Positions 25,801 through 34,933 of a DNA stretch of 64,000 nt are shown piece after piece. The notes under the pieces were generated by a model. It saw only the letters and a program-made list of their open reading frames with translations. It was not told the origin of the DNA and did not search any database. The position numbers and the translations under genes were made by a program. The first letter of the stretch is position 1. The number at the start of each line of letters is the position of its first letter. This DNA comes from Collybia mongolica (taxonomy: Eukaryota; Basidiomycota; Agaricomycetes; Agaricales; Clitocybaceae): assembly GCA_013420905.1 (NCBI GenBank), contig JAAXNY010000010.1, positions 930,001 through 994,000 on the forward strand, written 5' to 3'.

Positions 25801-26043
25801 CATCCCATTCCCATTATTATCCTGTTTTAGCCACAGCCACCTATCAGACTATACATTTCATTAACATCCATTTTCTTACTCTCAATTACGCTCACCCCTT
25901 CGAGAGAACGATTTAGCCTTACAATCCTACGGCTCACGTCAATATTCCAACAGAGACTTTGAATCATATCGCATCACCAACGACCCAGGAGATGTCGTAA
26001 TTCTAACAGTCTATACAAGAATAACCTTACCTCCGGATCGTCG
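22822..26043. other. Gene-poor interval with a TTTCAA microsatellite
   Basis: No gene recognised in 3.2 kb. A pure hexamer microsatellite of about five TTTCAA units lies at 23210-23239. A 103-aa open frame at 23799-24110 (+) has no domain character. The last 300 bp before EH2 are pyrimidine-rich and probably upstream control sequence. Confidence 0.5.
23210..23239. repeat. TTTCAA hexanucleotide microsatellite
   Basis: About five tandem TTTCAA units, the last slightly altered by one extra T. Non-coding context. Confidence 0.8.
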
Positions 26044-26050
26044 TATATAA
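26044..26050 (+). promoter_or_regulatory. TATA box of EH2
   Basis: TATATAA, 36 bp before the EH2 ATG at 26086. Its position supports that start codon. Confidence 0.5.
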
Positions 26051-26085
26051 GCCCGTGACTGATTCTTCATTCCCACCAACAACCC

Positions 26086-27699
26086 ATGGCTTCTTCCCAA
26101 CATGAGTCACCATTTGAAATATCCGTTTCCGACTTGGCCATCGCCCAGCTACACAAAAAGCTAGCTTTGACAACTCTGCCGTCTGAGCTGGAGGATGCGG
26201 AATGGGAATATGGCTCACCGTTGAAAGACATCCAACGCCTCGTCAATAGATGGAAGAGCGGGTACGACTGGCGTAAACACGAAGCAGCCTTGAACGCTGA
26301 GTTCCCCCAGTTTACCCGCGACATCGACGTAGAGGGATTTGGGCAGCTCAACATACATTACGTGCACAAGAAGAGCGAATCAGAATCTGCTATACCCCTT
26401 TTGTTTGTCCATGGATGTAGGTACACGTCCCTTTCAAACCGTACTCGTCCACCTATCCAAAATTTCAGGGCCAGGAAGTTTCATCGAAGTGCGCAAGATA
26501 CTTCTTATTCTGGTCGAAGCCACTCCTAAGCATCCAAGCTTTCACGTGGTGGCACTCAGCTTGCCAGGTTATGGATTCTCGGAGGCACCGACCAAGAAGG
26601 GATTTGCACTCCCTCAGTATGCGGAGGTATATGTCCTAAACCTTGTATCACTAGCTTATGCCTCATCGTGTTGCTCCAGGCTGGTCATAAATTGATGATT
26701 GCTCTAGGGTACGATGAATATGGTGATTGCCTTTCAGTGTTATCTATTTTACAAAAATGCCAATTTTTTCCCAGTGACTCAAGGTGGAGACTGGGGTTCT
26801 CTGGCATGTATTAAAATTGCCTCCCTGCTTACCTACAACTCATTTGGTCGCTCCAGATAACGCGTAAGATGTCCCATCTCTATGGCCCTAGGTTCCACAA
26901 AGCACAACACACTAACTTGCCTTTGTATGTTTCTCGTCTCAGCTTCTCCCCTCTGAGCTGACATTTTATTTCCTAGGGGCACACGGCCTAGTCTCTCCCA
27001 CCCTATCTTATATATATCCCATCTTCTATCAAACCTACCCGGGCTCTCCTACACCGCGGCTGAACAAGCGGGCCTCGCACACACACATGAGTTCACTTCC
27101 AAAGGTAGCGGATACTACTCACAGCAAGCGACCCAGCCACAGACGCTCGGCTATGCGCTAGAGGATTCCCCTGTGGGTTTGCTTGCGTGGATCTACGAGA
27201 AACTCGTGCGGTGGACAGATGAGTACAAGTGGGACGACGACGAAGGTGATACTTGTACCCAGTACTTCTCTTGATTTAACGTCTAATTTTTTCTCAACAA
27301 GTCCTCACTTGGGTATCCCTCTACCACTTTTCACGGGCAGGGCCTGCTGCCTCTGTCCGTATCTACTACGAAGTCATGAAAGCCAGAGGATCGAAGCCAG
27401 TGCCTCAGTCAGAGAGACTCAGTCCTATTCCCCTTGGCCATTCATATTTTCCGAAGGATATACTAGTCTTCCCCCGAAGGCATGCCTCAAAGCTCCTAAT
27501 TAAATATCCTATCTGACGATTTTTTTTCCGTAGCTGGTGTAAGATTCCAAACCTTGTCTTCGAGTCAGAGCACGAAACTGGCGGGCACTTCGCAGCACAC
27601 GAGAAGCCACATGAGCTGGTGGGCGACCTGAGAAAGATGTTTGGGAAAGGGGGGGCGGCGTTTGGCGTTGTTAGAGATAGGAATGGGTACGCTTCTTAA
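26086..27699 (+). CDS. Epoxide hydrolase 2 (EH2), needs two GC-AG introns
   Basis: Paralogue of EH1. Eight exons: 26086-26416, 26469-26626, 26680-26722, 26775-26803, 26857-26924, 26977-27245, 27302-27479, 27534-27699, in phase to 413 aa. EHN domain at about 10-110; FVHGWPGSF loop; nucleophile Asp183 in GGDWG; base His377 in GGHFAAHE. The charge-relay position, Glu in EH1 and EH3, is Asp352 here (FPKD). Introns after exons 4 and 7 begin with GC, not GT (GCATGT at 26804, GCATGC at 27480). Reading through either meets a stop soon, so the protein depends on GC-AG splicing, which is known at low frequency in fungi. If these are not spliced, the gene is broken. A TATA box at 26044 supports an active promoter. 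Confidence 0.8.
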
Positions 27700-28782
27700 A
27701 GAGGTCTTGACCTAATGATGTATATCATCTGCGTGGTTATATCGCACCTATAGTTTGACCATTTTAACATAAGCGTAACACAGAGGTCTCCGCCAGTCTT
27801 GAATACTATGACGACTTATAGGGTCCAAATATCTTTCATAACAGAAAGACAATGTCTCAACACCTTAAGGATTCGATCTCTTCGCGTACTTTGCAATGTT
27901 AGGTTATTTAACCGTCGCGGGAGCATCAGCTAGCGGGACTGTTGCATACCCCAGAACGCGGCTAGGCAACAGCTTCGCTTTGAACAAGGCCTAAGCCCGA
28001 TTAATCTCAAATGGTGTAAGTGGACATCTGATGTCGGGCGCCAATACGCTCACTTCTGTTCGTTGTGAAAGTGGCCTTCATACACTAAGATATAACTATA
28101 TGTGTTTTTGAACACATCACGATCATTCCATCACGCCCAAACTTCATCGAGACCCACTTCTGGGCTTCATTTCGAAAGAACACACAAGTCCCCACATAAC
28201 TATCAAAACCGGCTCTAGATACAAAAACGGCGGAAGCGACACCCTACTTAGTACTGAGGGCGTTCAAGGAACGCGCTTTGTTCATGCTCGAAGCGGTCAG
28301 CTCTTATTATTACGTTTTCCTATGCAAACTCGGCGGACAATGACTCTTTCAGCTCCTATTTCCCAGAGATCGCTCAAAAAAGTTCGCTATTTTCTTCATA
28401 CATCACATTCTAATACTGACAAGCATCGACCTTAGGAGACTAGACCCGTCCTATAAGTAAAAATGACACCTCTTGACCATCACAAGAGTTCAATAAAGTG
28501 GGGTACTCCGTGATTTACGACAAGCTCACCTCATAACGTACGCTTCGACGCAATATGGTTTTATATGGGTTAACTCATACTGGTGCTCTGATTGAACAGC
28601 TGATGGACTGTCACGAATTTCATTACGGGATCGTATGGTATCAACTTGGCTTTCCCCAAAACAGGTCTTATACTTCTGTTAAACAACTTTTTCAATCTTC
28701 CCAAGTGACAGTGGTATTAATGATGGTGTTTTACTTGTCGTTCAGCCGAAGAATATGTGCTTCTAGGCGCTCTCCTGAAAGG
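27700..28782. other. Intergenic
   Basis: About 1.1 kb between EH2 and the secreted Cys-rich gene. No gene seen; the downstream end holds the promoter of the secreted-protein gene. Confidence 0.45.
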
Positions 28783-28790
28783 TATATAAA
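28783..28790 (+). promoter_or_regulatory. TATA box of the secreted Cys-rich gene
   Basis: TATATAAA, 38 bp before the ATG at 28828. A strong match at good spacing. Confidence 0.6.
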
Positions 28791-28827
28791 GGTCAGTGAA
28801 TCCCAACTGCTTGGACATCAACAAACG

Positions 28828-29433
28828 ATGAAGTTCTCTGCTCTCTCCTCTATCGTCTTGGCTGCTTTAGTCTTCGCCGTTAACGCCAATCCTACCATTG
28901 TGGGTGCAAAATCACCTCATTTGCCAAACATGAACTTACGTATGCGATACTAGACCCCACCCAAAGCCGCATTGAGTGAGGTTGACTCTACAGTTGATAA
29001 CAACGAGAGTAATGCTGTATGTGTACATGTAGACGTCTCAATTATTCTACGCACTCATACCTAATCACAGATCTTACCTCGTCTGATCACTGTAGAAGAG
29101 TTCCGGGAATGGCTTGCTACAACTGACGCAAATGTCACCTTCATTGGTGATCCCATAAATAGCATTTCCCCGCGATCTGCCCAAAATACCATTGTCACCT
29201 ACTGTAACAGGAGGACGCAAAACGTCTGCGGAGGCGCTTGCACCGTCTACAATGGTGGGCCGACATGCCTCAGTGCTCCCGGGACGCAATGTCTCTCTGC
29301 AACTAGCAATGTCGGATTCTGTGATCGTGGTGGTTGTGGTGGTAGTTGTCATCAGTTTTCAACTTGCGGAACTCGCCTGGATAACAATTTCTGCGCGACA
29401 CCTGGCACGAGCTCTATCCTGGTTGGGGCTTAG
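28828..29433 (+). CDS. Small secreted cysteine-rich protein
   Basis: Three exons, 28828-28899, 28954-29016 and 29071-29433, join in phase to 165 aa. The N-terminus MKFSALSSIVLAALVFAVNA is a signal peptide. A short acidic pro-like segment follows, then a C-terminal domain with about ten Cys, in patterns such as YCNRRTQNVCGGAC, GFCDRGGCGGSCHQFSTCG and DNNFCATPGTSSI. I know this kind of small secreted protein from agaric genomes but cannot assign a function; effector-like, wall-associated or antimicrobial roles are all guesses. Gly-Cys-Gly-Gly repeats suggest a compact disulfide-knotted fold. A TATA box precedes it and a decayed copy follows it, so the locus has duplicated at least once. Confidence 0.75.
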
Positions 29434-29604
29434 GTATGTAGGTTTGCTGCTTCTGAGCCTGAATTCCAAAGCTAAATGTACCCCAGTTAATCTGCAGAAC
29501 TGTTCCTTATGCTCTACTTACCCTTCATGTATCATCAACGTAAATCCATGCCCTTTGACCTCAATATGAATGGTTAGTGTAGTAGATGACTTCTGTTCTG
29601 CATG

Positions 29605-29856
29605 AACAACGTTCACCTCAGCTAACAAGGAGGATATTGTTTGAAGCCATGCCATCGAGGGGTATTGAAGGAGTCCGATGTGCCTCAACACTCCAATAAC
29701 TGAATGAATACCTTGCTGCGATCAACCTGAGCGTTAAATTGTGTAACGCTAGCGAGTGTAGCAACACCTGGGATTAGCTCTTGTCGTGCGGTCCTAATTG
29801 AATATAAGCTTTTGCTGGGCCCCTGGCACGAATTCTATTCCAGTCGACGCCAGGAA
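29605..29856 (+). pseudogene. Decayed tandem copy of the secreted Cys-rich gene
   Basis: About 170 bp after the intact gene, a stretch aligns piecewise with its third exon: TAACAAGGAGGA against TAACAGGAGGA; a segment reading Y-stop-RSPMCLNTP against YNGGPTCLSAP; a CNASEC-(9 residues)-C stretch matching the CDRGGC spacing; and near the end FCWAPGTNSIPVDA against FCATPGTSSILVGA. In-frame stops and at least two frameshifts break it. No matching signal-peptide exon was found. It is a degraded duplicate of the 3' exon. Confidence 0.65.
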
Positions 29857-30187
29857 GATTATTTTAGTTCTTCAAATTAATTCCGAGATTGACAGTCGCT
29901 CGATTAGGATTACCGGGTATATTGTGATGCCGACCAGTTGTCATGATTAACGGGTTTCTTCTTGACCTCAAGTTATCGTTCCACAGATATATATAACCCG
30001 AGTGTCAATTTGCACTTTGAGCTTTTGGTTCTGCAGAAAGACAGGAGACTCGTTGACAAGTGGACGATGAAAATAACGGGTACATCATCGATCCTCAGAA
30101 GTCATTTCCTCTAATTATAGACCTGAGGACGCACGGGGTTGTGTTAACTAAATGGTCCATCGAGTGAGCCATTTGTGGTGTATGTTA
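29857..30187. other. Intergenic, 3' side of EH3
   Basis: About 330 bp between the decayed secreted-protein copy and the EH3 stop codon. Nothing recognised. Confidence 0.4.
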
Positions 30188-31774
30188 TTACAAAAGCGAG
30201 GAATATCCATCTCTCGATGTGACAACACCAAAAGCTCCTCCTCCTCGCCCAAACATCTTCTTCAGATCGTTAACAAGCTCGACGGGCTTCTCGTAGGCAG
30301 CAAAATGTCCCCCACTCTCGTGCTGTGATTCAAATACAAGATATGGTGTCTTAAACCACCTGGAATATTTACACCACCGACGCGCATTAGTTAAGGATTT
30401 TTTCCAAGCACGAGAAGAAGATGAAACGAACCGGCTAGGGAGGCTGATTATTTCCTTTGGAAAGTATGAATGTCCCACTGGAATATTCGTCTTCTCTTGC
30501 ATCGTAAGAACATTTTCCCCCGGAGGATACGAGTGTACGACTTCGTAGTACGTTCGTAGAGCAGCAGTGGGTCCGGCACGCGAAAAGAAATGTAAGGATA
30601 CCCATGTAAGTACTACCAGACGGTTTTAAGGGTAAGGGTAAGTAAACCGGACGGGGAGTCAGCAAGGGAGTATCCAAGCGTTTGTGGTTCGGTCGACTGG
30701 ACAACAAAATATGCGGAGCCGTGAGTGTAGTAGTGCTGTGTACTTTCCAAGCCGGCCTTTTCTTGCGGAGAATAGGCCAAGAAGGGGATGGGAAGACTGG
30801 ATATGAGATGTGAAAGAAAAAGAAGGGGGCGGCTAGTCGGTGTAGGTGGGCTGGTACTGTGGGCAGCACTTAGCACTGGTTGGCGACGGTATAGAGGGCG
30901 AACAAGGTAGGTACATTGGGAAGTTAGTATGCCATGCTTTGTGATGTTTCGGACCATAAAGACTGGCCATCTTGCGTGTAATCTTAAAAAATTGGCTCAG
31001 TTACACAAGAGGTGATGCCAAACACAAAAGACAAACAAGGGAACCCCAGTCACCTCCTTGAGTTACTACATATTTAAAAATGTTATCCTGGGATGTACCA
31101 ATGATAGATGGTTTTCCATACCGTATTCGTTGTAACCTAACGCCAGCATTAATTTGTGGCCAACCTGCGTGCAGATACTGTTAGGTAACTAACAGCAAGC
31201 TAGTCATCAACGACTTGCTTCGGCATATTGGGCGAGGCTAAAACCCTTGTTCCTCGGCGCTTCTGAGAAGCCATATACAGGAAGGCTCAACGCTACGACA
31301 TGGAAACTTGGGTGGTCTGGCGACGTTTCCACCAACAGAGGGAGGATTTTGCGAACTTCAATGAATAAACCTGGCCCTGTAACCCTGAGGGGTCGTTTCA
31401 GCGCGTTGGCAGATGGCGATTGCGAACTTACATCCATGGACAAATAACAATGGGATTGCAGATCCTAACGTGCTCTTCTTATGCACATAGTGGATTTCCA
31501 AAGTTCCAAACCCCTCTACCTCTATGCCACGCGTAAATTGGGGCAGGTCGGCGTTAAGTACTGCTTCGTGTTCTCTCCAGTTGTACCCTTCACTCCATCT
31601 CGTGAGGAGTCGCTGTATGTCAGAAAGTGGGACACCATAGTCTGTGCCTGACTCAGGTAGCTCATCGGGGAGGATAGTAAGGGAAAGTTTCTGTTGCAAG
31701 CGCGAAACTTGAGAGTCGGGTATGTTGATGTTGAATGGGGTTTCTATATTTTGAGTAGGAATTGATGACGACAT
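30188..31774 (-). CDS. Epoxide hydrolase 3 (EH3), internally deleted, possibly a pseudogene
   Basis: Paralogue of EH2 on the opposite strand. Exons: 31432-31774, 31219-31376, 31122-31164, 31037-31065, 30915-30982, 30648-30856, 30432-30612, 30188-30359. Exons 2 to 5 have exactly the EH2 lengths (158, 43, 29, 68 nt). The GGDWG nucleophile, FPKE acid and GGHFAAYE base are all present. The sixth exon lacks the block matching GLLAWIYEKL...WDDDE of EH2 (about 20 residues) and the start of the following intron. A 35-nt remnant (30613-30647) with GT and AG ends would keep the frame and give 400 aa, but 35 nt is very short for an intron; unspliced it hits a stop. Intron 2 has a GCAAGT donor. It may be recently dead or encode a shortened enzyme. 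Confidence 0.65.
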
Positions 31775-32428
31775 ACAGTTGCATTAAGTCGCATTATACA
31801 AACCTGTTGTTAGCTCTCGAGGGTCCAGGGTTGGCATAATCGCTTGTGACTCTGTGTAGGGTGTTAGTGAATGCAAATAGCAGATTGATATTTCCGAGTG
31901 ACTCACAGTGTTGGTTGATTACAGATCCTTTAGGGTAATTCGTAAGTCGATACGGGAACAATGTATGGCCAATTGTGGGAGAAAATGTTGAAATATCGAA
32001 GACGTATAGAAGGGAGGGTTGCCAAAAAGTAGTGTTCCATATATTGATCATGTGAAGTACACTCGAATTCGAAGAATGCGTCTTCCAAACACCAATAGGA
32101 TACCCGAATATGCGTCACCATGGAAGTAACGCCACGCTAGGAATGCTTCAAGCCAATAAAGCTTGGGTCACGTCTAAGTACACCCAAAACCGGTTATCTG
32201 CCATCAGAAATCGATTTCACCAAAACAAACTCAGTTATAAGCCTTTCAACTCCTATTGCTACTAGAGAAAACTCAGAAAAATTTGGAGTTTTTTTATAAC
32301 ATGTAAGATTCTTTATTTGTTGACCTCTTTTCCTCTATTACTATCATTCATCAGACTCTCAACAGGCTCTTTGTGCTGTGAAAAAGGATAGGTGAGAGCC
32401 TGATTCAGTTGCTCTTTATAAAGAATTC
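31775..32428. other. Divergent intergenic region between EH3 and the kinase-like gene
   Basis: About 650 bp between divergently transcribed genes, so it should hold both promoters. No strong TATA box was seen. Open frames here lack protein character. Confidence 0.4.
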
Positions 32429-33733
32429 ATGAGAGATGATAGAGCACCTCTTCCAGAGGTTTTCGTTTTCGGAGGTAAGCAATCCAATGGACCACTTTCT
32501 TGTCTTTTGGATATTCCTGAAATGATACTAGCCTTCATAACCGGAATGTCAACTGGCAACTATGACTCCAGTGAAGAGGAAGACGAAGCCTATGACTCTG
32601 ATGAATATCCAAGCCTAAGACCTAATTTTCCGGCCCTCCAAGTACGGATCTCCTCCGAGCTTTCATCTGAAATTCTCTCTTGGACCAAGCTCACTCGGGG
32701 ACGATTCCACGAAATTTATCTCCTTCGGGCTTCCTCGGGTTGTAGCTATGTCGCTCGACTCTCTCGCTTTGTCGAATCACCTGCAAAGCTCCAAAGCGAA
32801 GTAGCAACTATGCGATATGTTCGAGCAAAAACATCCATCCCTGTTCCAGAGGTGTTTTTGTTCGACGTCTCACCATCCAATGCCGTTGGGATGCAGTTCA
32901 TGATCATGGAACATATGGAAGGCCAACATCTATACCGCATCTGGGATAAGCTCAGCATCGAACATCAGAAGGTGGCACTTGAAGAGATAGCAAAAGTTCT
33001 TTCGCAGCTCGCAGGCTGTGAATTCGACTCCATTGGCTCCCTGCAAGCGGACCTTACTATTGGTCCACTTCTACATTCGGTAGGAGTTGAGGAGGACGGG
33101 ATAAATACCATTCGCACCCTAACCAAGGGTCCATTTTCCACAGTCAAGTCCTATCTCGAGTCTTTCATCGATGATATCCCCACCCACCCCCAATCTTCAC
33201 ATCTCATGTCAGATATCCGGCATCTGATACATGATCACCTAGCATCTCACACTCAAGATAGACTCTTACACCCACCGTTTCGGCTCATTCATGCGGACTT
33301 TGACGCGCAGAACTTATTGTTTTCGGTTCCTAACACGGGGACAACTGGCCCGCCGCGTCTTACTGCTGTTCTCGACTGGGAGTATGCTCATAGTGGACCG
33401 CTCTACTTCCTCTATGACTACCCGATTTTTATCCAGGACGTGGACTGGTCAAAAGACTTATATGAAAGGAACGCCTCGTTGCGTCCTGCATTCTGTCACG
33501 CCCTTCGCAAGCAATTTCAGCCTGGCTCACATGATTGGGAGGATGCACGAATAGCTTTACCAGGAGGAAAGTCTGCACGGCTAAACACTTTTGCACAGCT
33601 TTTTATGCAAGGTATAGAGTGGGATTGGTCTCTGATGGAAGGCGCAGTTAGACAGTACATTGATGACGAAAAGGAGGGGTCTGGGAAGGCATACCAAGGA
33701 CGGATCGATTGGGTGGCTGACCCAGATACCTGA
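32429..33733 (+). CDS. APH-family phosphotransferase/kinase-like protein
   Basis: Aminoglycoside-phosphotransferase-fold protein, a family greatly expanded in fungi with mostly unknown small-molecule substrates. A single exon encodes up to 434 aa. Counted from the first ATG, the catalytic loop LIHADFDAQNLLF places His288, Asp290 and Asn295 (HxDxxxxN), and the metal-binding Asp316 is in AVLDWEYA. The N-lobe has VPEVFLFD and MIMEHMEGQHL, the usual hinge region. An acidic stretch (NYDSSEEEDEAYDSDEY) precedes the domain. The methionine at 32546, just before the acidic stretch, is a plausible alternative start giving 395 aa; the extra N-terminus has no clear counterpart. No introns, unlike most neighbours. 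Antibiotic resistance should not be inferred. Confidence 0.75.
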   Translation: MRDDRAPLPEVFVFGGKQSNGPLSCLLDIPEMILAFITGMSTGNYDSSEEEDEAYDSDEYPSLRPNFPALQVRISSELSSEILSWTKLTRGRFHEIYLLRASSGCSYVARLSRFVESPAKLQSEVATMRYVRAKTSIPVPEVFLFDVSPSNAVGMQFMIMEHMEGQHLYRIWDKLSIEHQKVALEEIAKVLSQLAGCEFDSIGSLQADLTIGPLLHSVGVEEDGINTIRTLTKGPFSTVKSYLESFIDDIPTHPQSSHLMSDIRHLIHDHLASHTQDRLLHPPFRLIHADFDAQNLLFSVPNTGTTGPPRLTAVLDWEYAHSGPLYFLYDYPIFIQDVDWSKDLYERNASLRPAFCHALRKQFQPGSHDWEDARIALPGGKSARLNTFAQLFMQGIEWDWSLMEGAVRQYIDDEKEGSGKAYQGRIDWVADPDT

Positions 33734-33938
33734 ATGGTTGGTATTAGTCCCAGGATCATGTCGGCTGATTATCATTTGTATACAGCGCGTGATGCTGGAC
33801 GCGCCACCATCAATGCCCGACCAAAATGCGACAATGCCGAAATTCGACATGTGCCTAAAGTATGGGGGAAATAGTTTTGAGGAGTCGGCAAGAAGAATGA
33901 AGGGAGCGACTCATGGTTCCCTTTGATGTCTAACTTTC

Positions 33939-33949
33939 TATATATAAAA
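33939..33949 (+). promoter_or_regulatory. TATA box of the small zinc-ribbon-like gene
   Basis: TATATATAAAA about 74 bp before the ATG at 34023. Confidence 0.5.
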
Positions 33950-34022
33950 CCTATGATGAACAACTCCACTTACAATCCAGCCCCACTCACGCTTCTTCCA
34001 ATTTCCGACAACTCTTCTGAGA

Positions 34023-34293
34023 ATGCCACCCTACCCCTCTAAGCACCACTGCCCAAAATGCTCTAAGAAAACCAAATCCCAATCCCGTGTCGGCCACTGC
34101 AAGAAACACCAGTGGGTCTGCCAAACTCATTCTGGAACAGCATGGGTCCAGATGTGGAAGGAGAACTGCGAGAAATGTGGCGCTGCCCCGCCGGAAGAAT
34201 GCTCAGTTTGCAAAGAACCTAACCCGTATGTTCCCTTATATTTCATTCATTCCCCAGAGGCTGATATGTTGAATAATTAACAGTGGGGCGTGA
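34023..34293 (+). CDS. Small Cys/His-rich, probable zinc-binding protein
   Basis: Family not recognised. Without splicing the frame from 34023 runs to 34280 (85 aa). A likely intron (34226-34283, GTATGT to CAG) would give 70 aa ending KEPNPGA at 34293; the metal-binding part is the same in both. Cys pairs occur as CPKC, CEKC and CSVC, with further HC, H and C residues between (VGHCKKHQWVCQTHSG), which fits two interleaved zinc sites. No signal peptide. It is rich in Lys and could bind nucleic acid or protein; this is inference. A TATA box upstream and an intact frame in a degenerate neighbourhood favour a real gene. Confidence 0.6.
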
Positions 34294-34933
34294 ATTACTG
34301 TTCAACATGGCATAGGCCTGTCTCGTCTTTTGGGATGATTGTGAGTGTTCCCCAACTTTTGTCCCTTGCGGATTACCCAGCTGCTGAACATAGGTACTCA
34401 TTCACTGACCGATGTATGAAAGTTACCGGTGCACCGATATCACGCCTTAACACATTCTGAACCGGAGGTAGAGTGCGGGCTGAAAAACTCAAATTCAAAT
34501 CGACCAAATTTTAATGTACAAATTAACTACCGATACTGTCTGTGATACATTATAAGATTGAGGGGAATTACCACCTGAACAACGCTCGAGATTGTGGTAT
34601 CCAGCGAACCATTACACTCTCTTGGAAGATAACGCGTAAACCTCTTAACGTATTAGATTTCCGAATGTGCTCGAGATGAAAAAATATGATGCAAGAAGCG
34701 TTTGTGCACAATGGGTATTCACGTAGGTTAACCAAAAACTCAACTTTTCCAAACGCCCACAGAAATATCTTTGAATTCGCGCCTCATGGAGATGAACATG
34801 GGGTCTGCTCCTCCTCAAAACACGTTCATCGTTTAAAATTCACGCGACAGGGTTCTGAACAGAAACATCAGGCTGTTTGAAGACCACCTGAGGACCTTCT
34901 ACGACCTAGGACAAGAATTTATGTACATTCACA
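34294..34933. other. Intergenic
   Basis: About 640 bp without a recognisable gene, between the small Cys-rich gene and the end of the EH4 pseudogene. Confidence 0.4.

Noticed and set aside
32429..33733. Antibiotic resistance function for the APH-fold gene
   Set aside because: Fungal members of this fold are numerous and diverse; the sequence offers no evidence for aminoglycoside binding.
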